NCBI GenBank assembly: GCA_032717465.1
Contig: JAVRFU010003718.1
Span: forward strand, 3,026,445 to 3,090,444
From: Coenobita brevimanus
Taxonomy: Eukaryota; Arthropoda; Malacostraca; Decapoda; Coenobitidae
Direction of reading: 5' to 3'
Length of the DNA stretch: 64,000 bases
Below, one piece after another: positions 20,690 to 31,570 of this stretch. The notes under the pieces are model-generated. The model worked only from the letters and a program-made list of their open reading frames with translations, did not search any database and was not told where the DNA came from. A program made the translations under genes and the position numbers. Positions within the stretch are counted from its first letter, which is position 1; the number at the start of each line of letters is the position of its first letter.

Positions 20690-21001
20690 GTGATGGAGAA
20701 TGGAGACTTGTCGATGATGGAGATCGGCTGGGTAGTGTGTGCCCTAGATAAGTTCAAGGAAGAATTGAAGGACATCGAACACTGTCAGTTGCAATTGGTG
20801 GAAGTGATGACTTCACTGGACAGAACCTTCTGCTACTACACAGACAGGCACAACCAGGTTAACAGACGGAAGCAAACCTTCATCACACATTTCCTGCGGC
20901 CTCAAGAAAGTGAGGAATCATTACCTTCAACTTCAACAGAGCCATATCCTGGGGAAGATCAAGAGGATAATCCAATATCTGAGGTGTCAGAAAGACTTTG
21001 A
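20690..21001 (+). other. Unrecognised 103-codon open frame
   Basis: An open frame includes ALDKFKEELKDIEHCQLQLV and QTFITHFLRPQESEESLPST. The FxxxFLRPQ..PSTS pattern recalls the C-termini of Tigger-type transposases, but the match is weak and there is no catalytic domain next to it. The 3' part (from about 20937) is duplicated at 31122 in a different context, which argues against a conserved host gene. Confidence 0.25.
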
Positions 21002-21349
21002 AGGGTTTATGAACAAAGTGGGTGCATTAGCTAGTGAAAATGTCGAAAGTGGTGGTGACGAGTGTGGCGAGGAAGGTGGTGGGTCGGGTGCTGCAGGAGG
21101 TGCACACTAGGTGCCTCACCCTGCCTTGGATCCCCTTCTTAAGTCCATCAAGCTTGTTGTCCTCTTGAGTTAAGGTGAGCAGCCATATTCTTGTTGGTTT
21201 AGTTAAATCATATCCTTGTTGATTTAGTAAAGCCATAATCTTGGTTCACTTTATTAGGTCATATGTCTTAGATATTTTCCCTGTACAGTACAAACTGTAC
21301 TCAGGTCTGAAAGAGTCTAAAGGGTTGCCCATGAAGGGGGGTGCCACCC

Positions 21350-21350
21350 A

Positions 21351-21388
<38 letters not shown>

Positions 21389-21389
21389 G
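21350..21389. repeat. (ATT)n microsatellite
   Basis: About 13 ATT repeats immediately before the terminal-exon-like module. The duplicate at 31540-31575 has a shorter, interrupted run. Confidence 0.95.
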
Positions 21390-21460
21390 ACGGGAAAAAA
21401 GATCTGGATGATGACAATGATAACGATGTCAAACTTTAAATAACCTTCAATAAAGTTTGT
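21390..21460 (+). other. Terminal-exon-like module, copy 1
   Basis: After an attattag acceptor-like sequence the frame reads DGKKDLDDDNDNDVKL and stops at TAA 21437-21439. AATAAA follows at 21449-21454. Three other copies in the window keep the reading frame, the acidic run, the stop and the AATAAA. It looks like the last exon and poly(A) signal of a gene or of an element ORF. Identity unknown. Confidence 0.4.
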
Positions 21461-22238
21461 TTTATTAAGCCTGGCCTCCCCATCACCCCTTACAGCCAGC
21501 CCAGTCCACAGGCAATAACAAAATTACAAAAAGCATAATATACTACATTAAAACCACCATCATCATCCAACTCTTTCCCTTATCAGACATGGCTTCAGCA
21601 AATCAGTAACAAAATAGTACAGACCACATACAACACTAGGTAGGTCACGCAGAACATCGTGCTGAATCAAGTTCGTCCTAAAACATTACATATATTTACA
21701 GGTAAAATAGGGAGGTAGGTTCTGGAAGCCCAATACTATAAAGATAACTACTGTATATTAAGACAGGTTATTAAAAATGCCCCAAGGCAGTGCGTTTACA
21801 CACAATATCGCCGACTGGACGCACCAGTGCATCCTAACCTAACAGAGAGGTTTTGTCCCCAAATACCCACCATAATTTTAACCACCAACGACTGCCACTA
21901 AACCTAACCTTGAAAGCCTACAATACCAACCGTGCAAAAAATTCTAACCTGATCAACACGTAAAAAATCGCTACCCAGTATCAGGCATATTTTGAATGAA
22001 TCACTTTTGGTAAACTGTCATTACAAAAAGGCAAATTTTCATTGTCGTTTAGTTTCTAAAGGCTCCACTATGCTTGCATGTGTCAGCCTTGGTCACCTAA
22101 TGGCAGGTTTCCATGCTGCTCATCTCAGGCAACTTCCCTATTCAGATCCTTAACCCCAAGGTCACACTCAATAACCTCGTCCAAGGTCTTTTTCTGTCTA
22201 CCTCTGACAACCCTATCCCTAATGTTAATAAATAATCC
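21461..22238. other. No gene seen; duplicated non-coding DNA and RTE-B remnant
   Basis: The first 410 bp belong to block P. The segment at about 22080-22200 (attcagatccttaaccccaa, gtcacactca) resembles the stretch at 25300-25350 inside block Q. No open frame is supportable. Confidence 0.4.
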
Positions 22239-22768
22239 CTCTAATATCCGAACGCCCAATATCCGAACATTCCCACTAACCGGAAATGATCGTCCCGGGA
22301 TCCAATATTCTAAAAATGGTCGGGGGGGCTGCATCCTCCCCACTTTCCACCTGTCTCTTGTCGCAAGTGCACACTCGTCGTCATCCTGCCCACGTGCTCG
22401 CTTTTGTGGTGATGCCTTACCTGCTGCAGGCATTCCTGCTGCTCTCGTACCTCTCCTTCGTGTGTGTGATGATGGCCCCGCCGCCTGAGAAGAGGAAGAG
22501 AATGGTGTTGACTCTGGAGAAAAAGCAGGAGATATTGGAGAAAGTAGATGCAGGGTGGTCTTCTTCCCGCATCCTCTGCGAGTTCAGCCTGGCCTGATCT
22601 ACTTTGTTTGATATTAAGAGATCCCGAGACAAACTCATGCAGTACACGGCTGACTTCTCGTCGAGAAGCAAACGCAACGTGAAGAGGAAAGTGATGTTTA
22701 CTCCCAAGTTTGCTGAAGTCGACCGCTCCACGTTGATTTGGTATCGACAGCAACGTAATGCTGGTGGT
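22239..22768 (+). pseudogene. Tigger-like transposase N-terminus (CENP-B-type HTH)
   Basis: A tandem atatccgaac motif (22243-22268), typical of Tigger-family ends, is followed by an ATG at 22472. The frame reads MAPPPEKRKRMVLTLEKKQE, then ILEKVDAGWSSSRILCEFSL. This is the KR..LTLEEK.EILE..D.G.S...L...F helix-turn-helix of pogo/CENP-B proteins, which binds transposon ends. A TGA at 22597-22599 interrupts it; homology continues as TLFDIKRSRDKL, where the usual WxIKK position reads FDIKR, to about 22768. A CR1-like fragment then begins, so the catalytic domain is missing. It could belong to the same family as the pseudogene at 16920-18132, which lacks this part. Confidence 0.75.
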
Positions 22769-22769
22769 A

Positions 22770-24128
22770 GGAATTACTAAACTGAAAGTAGAAGGAGAGA
22801 TCTATAAAGATGCGGCAATGCAAGCAGAAATAATGAACAAATGTTTCTAATCAGTTTTCACTAGTGAAAAGGAGTTTGTGGAAGGGGAGGGAGTGCTACA
22901 AATGTAGTGATAAAAGACATAAGAGTGGAAGTATAGGAAGTGTATAAATTACTGGAAACTCAAGATGTAAGGAAAGCCCAGAGACCTGATGGAATCTCTA
23001 ATTGGGTACTGAAGGAATTCAGAGAGCAACTGGGGGATAAGATTCACAGTTGAATTGTGTGTTCTCTGGAGGTGGCAAAAGTGCCTCATGAATGGAAGAG
23101 GGGACATGTGGTACCAATTTATAACGGAGGAAACAGGGAAGAACCCCTAAATTATAGACCAGTGTCCCTAATCAGCATGGTCGCAAAATTGCGCGAAAGA
23201 ATTCTGAAAGACAGATGGATAAAATATCTGGAAGAGATGAATATTTTGGCTGACAGTCAGTTTGGATTTAGAAGTGGAAGGTCATGTATTTCCAACTTGT
23301 TGAGCTTTTACTCAAGAGTGATTGACGTGCTTCAGGAGAGAGATGGTTGGGTGGATTGTGTGTACAGTAATTAGATTTGGAGAAGGCCTTCGACAAGGTA
23401 CCCCATAAGAGACTAATGTGGAAACTAAAGCATACAGGAGGGTTGAAGGAGAACCTCCTGGAATGGATGAAAAACTTTTTGAGAGACAAACAAATGAGGA
23501 CTGTAATAAAGGATACGATGTCTGGATGGAGGGAAGTAACAAGTGGAGTCCCAGCGCTCGGTGTTGACGCCAGTAATGTTCCTGATTTATGTAAATGATA
23601 TGGTAGATGGAGTGAACAGTTATGCAAGTCTGTTTGCTGATGACACAAAGATCTCCAGGAAGGTAGAGGTTGAGGAGGATTGTAAAATGCTGCAGGATGA
23701 TCTGGATAGGATACACGACTGGAGCCGGATGTGGGAAATGAAATTTAATGCAAAGGAATGTAAAATATTGGAAAAGGGTAAAAGCTCCAAGAGGCCATCA
23801 TTGAATTATTTGATGGGTAATGAACCAATCACAGAAACGAGAGAAGAGAAAGATTTGGGTGTGCTGGTCCAGCACAGTTTGTCACCTGAAAAACACATTA
23901 ACAAGACAGTTAGAGAGACGTATAAACTTATGACTAATATAAGAGTAGCTTTTCATTATATGGATGAGGAGATGATGAAAAAATTGATAGTGGCCATGAT
24001 TCACCCCAGGTAGGAATATGCAGCAGTAGTGTGGTCCCCAAACAAAAAGAAAGACATAAACAAGATTGACAGAATACAGAGAACTGCACCCAAAATGGTC
24101 CCCATTCTGGCAGATCTGTCGTACAGAG
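22770..24128 (+). pseudogene. CR1-like RT fragment, copy b
   Basis: A 5'-truncated copy starting at the linker (ITKLKVEGEIYKDAAMQAEI). RT motifs recognisable across frames: SNWVLKEFREQLGD, LNYRPVSLISMVAKL, SQFGFRSGRSC, EKAFDKVPHKRLMWKL, MFLIYVNDMVDGVNS and SLFADDTKISRKVEVE with the catalytic DD. It shares with copy c (30441) a one-base insertion at gtgtacagta and loss of two bases in the gtcccagcg/gggctcggtg block, so b and c descend from one duplicated copy. It ends abruptly at 24128 within ADLSYRE. Confidence 0.85.
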
Positions 24129-24130
24129 AA

Positions 24131-24842
24131 CCCTTTCTCCTTAACTGGAGCTTCTGCAACCTTATCCCACCACCAAGTTTATGTCTTGGTGGGCCTCTTG
24201 TCCAACTGCATACTGAATCTGCAACTCTCAAGAGGTTGCTCGTGAGGGCTATGTACTGTTCATTAACACTTATGTTATTGTCTCCCTGTTCAGTCACCAC
24301 TCACCTCATCTCACTGTACAGGGCATCCCATACTCTTTGGTTTTTCTACTTCAGTATTTTCCTCCTAGGTGCATAAGTCCTCTTTTTTATTACCCTCTCC
24401 ATCAGCACCATGATATATATAAATAGGTTTTGTTGCCGCACACACTCCTCGCTCCCTATAACTTTAACATCACTGACTAACCTCCTATCAGCCTTCATAC
24501 CATGAAATACTCGTATCTGGATGCTATTCTCCCCAGACTGGTATGTAACCAACCTACATTCTCTTTTCCTTAAATCTGTGTTGCACATAATCATGTTTAT
24601 TGTCTCCCCAAACTCAAGTATCCGTTTCCCTTCCTCATTTCTTGTACCATATGCACATCCACCATGTACTCCTTCATATCCTTGAGCTGCGTCACCTACA
24701 TGACCATTTAAGTCCCCTCCCAAAACCACAATTTCATCATCCCCCATACCACTTACTACATGTATTAAGTCATCCCAGATTCTATCCTTCTCTACCTCAT
24801 CCAGACCAGCCTACGAAACATACACTGATAAAATATGAAAAA
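24131..24842 (-). pseudogene. RTE-B endonuclease fragment
   Basis: The minus frame at 24747-24346 reads IVVLGGDLNGHVGDAAQGYE, GGCAYGTRNEEGKRILEF, NMIMCNTDLRKRECRLVTYQ and RRLVSDVKVIGSEECVRQ. This is the C-half of an APE-type endonuclease from a second RTE-like family, with GGDLNGHVG as the DFN-equivalent block. The DYxLV catalytic stretch is degraded to IQIRVFHGMK. Upstream (to about 24842) VFHILSVYVS stands for the VYAP block. At the left, a linker-like TWWWDKVAEAPVKEKG is readable near 24190-24140. Frameshifts are present. Confidence 0.7.
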
Positions 24843-25605
24843 CTGACTTCTTGCACATATCCAACATCCACCCACCTCCTACTGAATGCCTCAGCTACTT
24901 CCTTCGCTCTACCCCTCTCATAACCCTGTATCCTCGTCCTTGTTTACCTGTCTCATCGTACTCCCATTTATCATTCTTGTACTGATCAATTATCCTTCTT
25001 CCATACTCATCATACTCTCACTGGCTGGCTTCATCTACCATTTGCTTTACTCTCTTTTCAAATCTAATATATTCCTATTTCCATCTTTCTATCACTTCCA
25101 AAGACACACTTCTCTGAAGCATCTTCTTCCAAGGCTTCCTTTTTTTCTTCAAGTCTATATCCCTATCACTTCTCTCCTTTTAGACACTCATTCAACTGCT
25201 GCCTTTCTTTGTTTATAAGGGCTCCAACAACCTTGCGTGTATTGGTCTTGCTCACCACTGGCCAGCTCTCCATGCAGATCAACCTCTAGCAGCTTCTCTA
25301 TTCAGTCCTTTAATCATAAGGTCACACTCACTGACTTTGCCCCAAATATTTTTCTGGTGTTTCTCTTGCACGTCTACACTCAACATTCACACCTCTCACC
25401 CTCTGTTGTCATCCTTCATTCTCTCAACTATTTATGTTATCCACTTAAAGTCTCTGGAACTAACACTTTGCCCTATATACAGCTGACCTTCAAAACTACA
25501 CACAAATAGGGGAAGAGGCTGTCTCACTATACCAACAGTTCAAAGTTGTTGATGAACTTAGACAAAATTAGTGCTGTGTATTCCTGAATCACTATTAATA
25601 TATAT

Positions 25606-25653
<48 letters not shown>

Positions 25654-26021
25654 AAATATGCACATAAAAATACTGAGCTCAAGCAATAGTAAATTGACCA
25701 CAATATAAATGTAAAATAAGTGGCGATAAGTGGAATTTTAGCTCACCAGGGTTTGACTTCCCGAAGAGCGTTTATTTTCCGGGCGTAATGGTGGACTCTT
25801 ATTAATACAACACCTTCTCATATCAACACAAATATATTTATATTTGCATTACTATGGGTTAGTTAACTTACCATTAGTTAGGTTAGCATAACTTGGTTAG
25901 GTTAGGTTAGTTTAGCCTGTGTTATCTATGGCTAGGTTAGGCCGTCCTACTGTGAGGCTAATACTGTATAAATATATTTGGGTGGATCTGAGTAGCTTTC
26001 ACAAAGTCCACTGCCCACTTG

Positions 26022-26062
<41 letters not shown>

Positions 26063-26390
26063 ATTTTTCATGAATCTATAATTTCCACTTTCCAGGGCAG
26101 CACCCTTCCCCTTGTACACACTTACAGTCACATTCTTCACCCAGTCATCTGGGACAACACACTCATATACAGTATAATTGTAAATATCGTCAACAACCCA
26201 GTCCTATACCTACTGAGGCCTTCAGCATTTCAGTTGTCAACCCAGACACACCTGCCACTTTCCCCACCTGCATCCTGCCTATTGTCCTGCTCACAGTAGC
26301 AGCAGCATTCAAAGGCCAAGGACCAAACACTGGATCTCCAGACTCCAAACCTACCCTGGTCCAGTCATTCAGCAACCGGTTATAATGCTC
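24843..26390. repeat. Segmental duplication block Q, copy 1
   Basis: Matches 33866-35374 over about 1.5 kb. It contains RTE-B linker and RT N-terminus remnants (minus), a (TA)n run at 25598-25650, GGTTA-type pentamers at 25878-25925 and an A-run at about 26025-26060. The homopolymer and (TA)n lengths differ between copies; the rest is nearly the same. Confidence 0.9.
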
Positions 26391-26531
26391 TCTCGAGGCA
26401 TTTTCAATATCATCACTGCCCACCACTACCATTCCTTTATCATTCTTCACACACTGCTCACCTATGATATCCCTGTTTTCCCTCTTCACCTCATTTGAGA
26501 CCTTAAACACCATTTTTCTTTCTTTCAGCAC
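26062..26531 (-). pseudogene. RTE-B linker and RT N-terminus
   Basis: The minus frame reads KVSNEVKRENRDIIGEQCVK, then NDKGMVVVGSDDIENASREH, YNRLLND, SGDPVFGPWPLNAAATVSRT, IGRMQVGKVAGVSGLTTEML and, after a frameshift, VKNVTVSVYKGKGAALESGN. These are the pre-RT region and first RT motifs (KAxGxSG..EMLK, YKGKG..GNYR) of an RTE-like element. Coding stops at the A-run near 26060, where the GNYRGIKLL block should continue. Confidence 0.75.
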
Positions 26532-26773
26532 TATTTAGGTTATACAGTCAAGTCTCAGAGACTAGGAGTTTCCGTTTGGACCTCCTTCCTGGCACTACAT
26601 TTGGCAGCTAATTATTCATCTCTGTGACCACACCCTTTCCATTCCCAGAAATGCCTCTTTCCTTAACAGCAACATCTACACCCTCATCCTGACAATTTTT
26701 GGTGTGCCCCTCACAACGTTACCCTAGACGTTCATACCTCTCACCCTCCTCACCCAACTATCATTATCCATCC
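26532..26773. other. No gene seen
   Basis: Pyrimidine-rich repeat flank between the RTE-B and RTE-A fragments. Confidence 0.35.
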
Positions 26774-27018
26774 TCTTTATCTATCAATTCTATTGCCAGA
26801 TGCCTTAATCTCATACAGGGTGGCCACAAACAAATTGCCTCCATGTCGCCATGTCCCCCATCATTTCATTGCCCTCCTACCAGCTCACACCCCCCTCTCT
26901 CATATCCATCTCCACTTCATCCCTCCATCTCATCCTTTGCCTCCCCCTCCCATTCCCCACTTCCACCTCATTCACATCCACTCACCTCATCAGTCTCTTG
27001 CTCTCCATCCTCTCTACA
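26774..27018 (-). mobile_element. RTE-A 3'-end fragment
   Basis: A tail remnant (tctttatctatcaattctat), then ttgccagatgccttaatctc and the C-terminal coding block (minus: RGRG, MKWR), ending at ctctccatcctctctac. It abuts the CR1-like fragment at 27020 directly. Confidence 0.8.
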
Positions 27019-27019
27019 G

Positions 27020-28370
27020 AAGAAGAACCCCTGAATTATAGACCAGTGTCCCTAACCAGCTTGGTCGCAAAATTGTGTGAAAGAATTCTGAAAGATAGAT
27101 GGATAAAATATCTGAAGAGATGAATATTTTGGCTGATAGTCAGTTTGGATTTAGAAGTAGAAGGTCATGTGTTTCCAACTTGTTTAGTTTTTACTCAAGA
27201 GCGATTGACGTGCTTCAGGAAAGAGAAGATTGGGTGGATTGTGTGTATTTAGATTTGGAGAAGGCCTTTGAGAAGGTACCCCATTAGAGAATAATGTGGA
27301 AACTAGAGCATATAGGAGGTCTGAAGGGGAACCTCCTAGAATAGATGAGAGACTTTTTGAGAGACAGACAAATGAGGACAGTAATAAAAGATAAGATGAC
27401 TGGATGGAGGGAAGTAACAAGTGGAGTCCCACAGGGCTCGGTGTTGGCACCAGTAATGTTCCTGATTTACGTAAATGATATGGTAGATGGAGTGAACAGT
27501 TATGCAAGTCTGTTTGCTGATGATGCAAAGATCATGAGGAAGGTAGAGGTTGAGGAAGATTGCTAAATGCTGCAGGAGGACCTGCATAGGATACACGAAT
27601 GGAGCCGGATGTGGGAAATGAAAGTCAATGGAAAGAAATGTAAAATATTGGAAATGGGTAAAAGTACCAAGAGGCCATCATTGAATTATTTGATGGGTAA
27701 TGAACCAATCACAAAAGCGAGAGAAGAGAAAGATTTGGGTGTGCTGGTCCAGGACAGTTTGTCACCTGAAAAACACATTAATAAGACAGTTAGAGAGACG
27801 TATAAACTCCTGACTAATATAAGAGTAGCTTTTCATTATATGGATGAGGAGATGATGAAAAAATTGATAGTGGCCATGATTCACCCCAGGTAGGAATATG
27901 CAGCAGTAGTGTGGTCCCAACACAAAAAGAAAGACATAAACAAGATTGAGAGAATACAAAGAAGAGCAACCAAGATGGTCCCCAGTCTGGCAGATCTGTC
28001 GTACAGAGAGAGCCTGGAAAAGCTGGATTCGCCTTCCTCAGAGGAAAGTAGAAAGAGAGGCGACATGCTTGCAGTGTTCAGGACCATGATGGGAGTAGAT
28101 AAAATTGACAAAGAAGATCTGTTTTTATGGGATAAGAGAGTAACAACAGGACACGGCATGAAACTGAGCAAGCCAAGCTGCTTGAAGGATATCAAGAAAT
28201 ATAGTTTTCCTCATAGATCTATAGACCTATGGAATAACCTGGACAAAGAGATCGTCCAGTCTAAAAACTTAAACGCGTTTAAAGCTAAATTTGACTTATT
28301 GAGAAACAGAGACGGGACCCCACGAATGTAGCTCATTTCCTGTATATCACAATTAGGTAAATACAAGTAT
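27020..28370 (+). pseudogene. CR1-like RT fragment, copy d, to the 3' end
   Basis: Starts within the RT (EEPLNYRPVSLTSLVAKLCE) and runs to the element's 3' end. Motifs: SQFGFRSRRSC, VYLDLEKAFEKVPH (stop after), TSGVPQGSVLAPVMFLIYVN, SLFADDAKIMRKVEVEEDC with catalytic DD, then a stop. It continues QEDLHRIHEWSRMWEMKVNG and DLGVLVQDSLSPEKHINKTV, with a stop at 27893. The last 140 codons (27909-28331) are open: DINKIERIQRRATKMVPSLA, MMGVDKIDKEDLFLWDKRV and SIDLWNNLDKEIVQSKN. They show the C-terminal sequence lost by nonsense mutation in the copy at 9386-12337. The 3' end is cacaattaggtaaatacaag. Confidence 0.85.
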
Positions 28371-28436
28371 CAAGAAGAGCATAGTGATTGAAAACAGAAG
28401 AGGACAGGACAGAAAGAAAGACTGGAGACAAAAAGG

Positions 28437-28512
28437 CCCCTTTTAGTCGCCTCTTACGACAAGCAGGGATACTGGGGAAGTATTCTTTCCCCCCTTCCCC
28501 AGGGGGTCCACA
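28437..28512 (-). mobile_element. Solo RTE-A-type 5' module
   Basis: Contains ttttagtcgcctcttacgac, aagcagggatactggggaag and tattctttccccccttcccc followed by aggggg, matching the first two stem-loops of the RTE-A 5' end but with no coding region attached. In sense orientation the outer stem is ctggggaag paired with cttccccag, nine perfect pairs. Confidence 0.75.
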
Positions 28513-28804
28513 CACTCAAGAGAAATCACAAGTTTAATCCCTTCCCACCTGCTGCTTCTCTATTCAATCACTAATTCCTTAGGTCAAATTCTATGACCTC
28601 AACCTATTTCTTTCATGGAATGTTTCTCACAACTTTACCCTCAGCATTCACACCTCTCACCCTCTCCACTCAGTTGTCACCCTCCATCCTCTCCGGCATC
28701 AATGTACCCCTTCTTCTCACATCACTAACACATTCAGGTCCCAGCCTTCCTCTAAACTATATATATATATATATATATACAATCCTGATCCCACCAGGCC
28801 AGTC
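28513..28804. other. No gene seen; (TA)n at 28761-28780
   Basis: Pyrimidine-rich sequence with a short (TA)n run. No supportable open frame. Confidence 0.35.
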
Positions 28805-29185
28805 ATTCCATGCCCACTTCACTGTTTCTTATCACTGCTTACAAAAAATCAGCAACCTTCCTTCCTTGTTGTACATTTTCAAGCACTTCACCCTCCAAAC
28901 TTCAATCCTTACTCATCACACTATCCAAGTACATAAACGCACTCACACTTTCCATTTCCTCATCATCCAACATCACTGTGTATCCCTCACTTCTCTCGAG
29001 GACCATAACTTTATTCTTCCCAACATTCACCATTAGATTCCATATCTTACACACTCTTAGAACCTCATTCACCAAGCCTTGAAGTTCCCCTGTCTCCTCA
29101 CTTAACAATACAGTATCATCTGCAAACAACAGTACAGGGAGTTTCCAAATGTTGCTCTCTCTCCTTAAAGTCGCTCCAACACAAT
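28805..29185 (-). pseudogene. RTE-A-like RT fragment around the FADD box
   Basis: The minus frame reads MFADDTVLLSEETGELQGLV, then KIWNLMVNVGKNKVMVLERS and SVSAFMYLDSVMSKD. This is the catalytic box and thumb of an RTE-A/RTE-C relative, truncated on both sides. Divergence from E1-E4 is clearly higher than among those copies. Confidence 0.8.
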
Positions 29186-29189
29186 ACTA

Positions 29190-30070
29190 GGGCTCTATTA
29201 TTTATTCTTCATTATCAACATATTCTAATGTCAAACTCTGTACGCTGAGATATGAATATCCACCTCCATTACTGACCAATTCACACTACCGTACAGCATT
29301 AAAATCCTAACACATGCTGCATAAAAGCACTTATTACCCTCCTACTGAGGTAGCCCCACTTCCAGCGCATATCATGTCCCACAAATAACAAAACTCCTCC
29401 ACACACTGAAGACACACTCCACGAAACTTAATCCTTTCCTACATCTCTGTCTTGCCACACTCTCCCCTCCACACCAAACACACAAAATCACCAGTACAGT
29501 ATTTTGGTTTGCAATCCTACCTTCTAATAATACTGTATCTCTTATGCACCCACTTATCACAAACACGCCCAAGGTGGAATTATTCCCCACAATCTTGTGG
29601 CAAATTGCATATGGACAAACTCACCCTCCTTGGACAGCACCACCACCTGCCCTAAATATCATCACCTCAGCTTTATCCGCTCTTACTCTCTAACACACAA
29701 GTCCCATTCTATCCCAGTATTTCCTACATCTTTCAACCCTATCTCTCTCTGCCATCAACACTGTCATTAGCATAAAACAACTCCCATGGGAGTGTAGTTC
29801 TAAAGTCTCATAAGAGCTTCAAGAACCATGTGGAACAATAATGGGGTTGAAACTGACCCTTGATGCCCACCATCATTCACAGAACATTTATCACCCAAAC
29901 CTCCGTTCACTTTCACCTGAGTGTGAGCACCTTCATACATTGCCATAACCACCCTAACTAGTCAGTTCTCCATCCCGAGCTTTCCAATTCCCACTGTCAT
30001 TCGTTAAAGACCTTCATGAAATCAACAAAAACAAAGTAGAATTCTGTCCTCCTTCCTATATATTTTTCTT
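29190..30070 (-). pseudogene. RTE-B reverse transcriptase, C-half, heavily decayed
   Basis: Right to left: VDFMKVFNE (palm, from DFxKAFD), WLWQCMKVLTLR, a frameshifted QGS block, LPWELFYANDSVDGREGDRV (YADDL box mutated to YANDS), KYWDRMGLV, then IVGNNSTLGVFVISGCIRDT, LEVGLPQ and FYAACVRILMLYGSVNWSVM. These match the order of RTE-B RT motifs after the segment at 26062-26531. Stops occur in every block and the second catalytic position is lost. Confidence 0.65.
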
Positions 30071-30188
30071 GAATACTGTCATATGGCATTGTATGGTTTA
30101 TGAAGGCTCCAATTCTCCATGCTACTTGATGAAAGGCGGTCTCCCTATTCAGTCCTTTAATCCCGAGGTTACACTTTATAAAGATGAC

Positions 30189-30440
30189 AACTTTTTTTTT
30201 TTTTTTTTTTTTAATGCGAGGAAGAAGGAACCAAAGGCCACAAGCCCGCAATTGTTGTTCCTTACAAGAGAAAAACAAAATACGAGAGAGCAAAATTCAA
30301 GATCTGATCATTTCGAGATGAATGGACACACTGCATTTTAAAGTGTGGAGATCATAGGAAGCAGGAAATACAGACAGAGGGAGACAGTTCATCAGCTGAC
30401 CTGTTCCATAAATGAAGGACTGGGAGTAACTGTTAACTCT
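30189..30440 (-). mobile_element. Jockey-like J1 3' end with poly(A) tail
   Basis: The T-run at 30192-30212 is a poly(A) tail on the minus strand. The adjoining sequence (ttcaagatctgatcatttcg, agatgaatggacacactgca, acctgttccataaatgaagg) parallels 4690-4915 of the J1 copy. At about 30435 the J1 match ends inside ttaactct and the CR1-like sequence starts with ctctggaag. Confidence 0.7.
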
Positions 30441-31121
30441 CTGGAAGTGGGGAAAGTGCCTCAAGAATGGAAGAGGGCAAATGTGGTACCAATTTATATG
30501 GGAGGAAACAGGGAAGAACCCCTGAATTATTGACCACTGTCCCTAACCAGCATGGTCGCAAAATTGTGTGAAAGAATTCTGAAAGACAGATGGATAAAAT
30601 ATCTGGAACAGATGAATATTCTGGATGACAGTCAGTTTGGATTTAGAAGTGGAAGGTCATGTATTTCCAACTTGTTGAGCTTTTACTCAAGAGTGATTGA
30701 TGTGCTTCAGGAGAGAGATGGTTGGGTGGATTGTGTGTACAGTATTTAGATTTGCAGAAGGCCTTCGACAAGGTACCCCATAAGAGACTAATGTGGAAAC
30801 TAAAGCATATAGGAGGGTTGAAGGAGAACCTCCTGGAATGGATGAAAGACTTTTTGAGAGACAGACAAATGAGGACAGTAATAAAGGATACGATGTCTGG
30901 ATGGAGGGAAGTAACAAGTGGAGTCCCAGGGCTCGGTGTTGACACCAGTAATGTTCCTGATTTATGTAATTGATAAGGTAGATGCAGTGAACAGTTATGC
31001 AAGTCTGTTTCCTGATGATGCAAAGATCATGAGGAAGGTAGAGGTTGAAGAGGATTGCAAAATGCTGCAGGAAGATCTGGATAGGATACACGAATGAAGC
31101 CGGATGTGGGAAATGAAATTC
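30441..31121 (+). pseudogene. CR1-like RT fragment, copy c
   Basis: RT blocks across frames: LEVGKVPQEWKRANVVPIYM, MVAKLCERILKDRWIKYL, SQFGFRSGRSCISNLLSF, KAFDKVPHKRLMWKLKHIGG and DFLRDRQMRTVIKDTMSGWR. It then carries the same deletion in the gtcccagggctcggtg block as copy b. The FADD box is lost (SLFPDDAKIM). It is cut at 31121, where block P begins, at shared sequence ttcaacagagcc. Confidence 0.85.
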
Positions 31122-31539
31122 AACAGAGCCATATCCTGGGGAAGATCAAGAGGATGATGCAATGTCTGAGGTGTCAGAAAGACTTTGAAGGGTTTATGAA
31201 CAAAGTGGGTGCATTAGCTAGTGAAAATGTTGAAAGTGGTGGTGATGAGAGTGGCGAGGAAGGTGGTGGGTCGGGTGCTGCAGGAGGTGCACACTAGGTG
31301 CCTCACCCTGCCTTGGATCCCCTTCTTAAGTCCATCAAGCTTGTTGTCCTCTTGAGTTAAGGTGAGCAGCCATATTCTTGTTGGTTTAGTTAAATGATAT
31401 CCTTGTTGATTTAGTAAAGCCATAATCTTGGTTCACTTTATTAGGTCATATGTCTTAGATACTTTCCCTGTACAGTACAATACTGTACTCAGGTCTGAAA
31501 GGAGTCTAAAGGGTTGCCCATGAAGGGGGGTGCCGCCAA

Positions 31540-31570
<31 letters not shown>

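Larger units (their letters stand above)
20937..21873. repeat. Segmental duplication block P, copy 1
   Basis: Begins at agccatatcctggggaagat and runs to gaggttttgtcccc. It matches 31127-32047 closely, including a (TTA)n microsatellite and the AATAAA-bearing module. Beyond the right edge the two copies diverge completely (aaatacccacc here, gtactgtgatg there). Confidence 0.9.

Noticed and set aside
24886..25218. Possible gene in pyrimidine-rich frames of block Q
   Set aside because: The frame is antisense to an RTE-B linker, and stops interrupt both readings.
25878..25925. Telomeric (TTAGG)n
   Set aside because: Only a few ggttag pentamers with interruptions. Far too short for a telomere, and duplicated at 34895 inside block Q.
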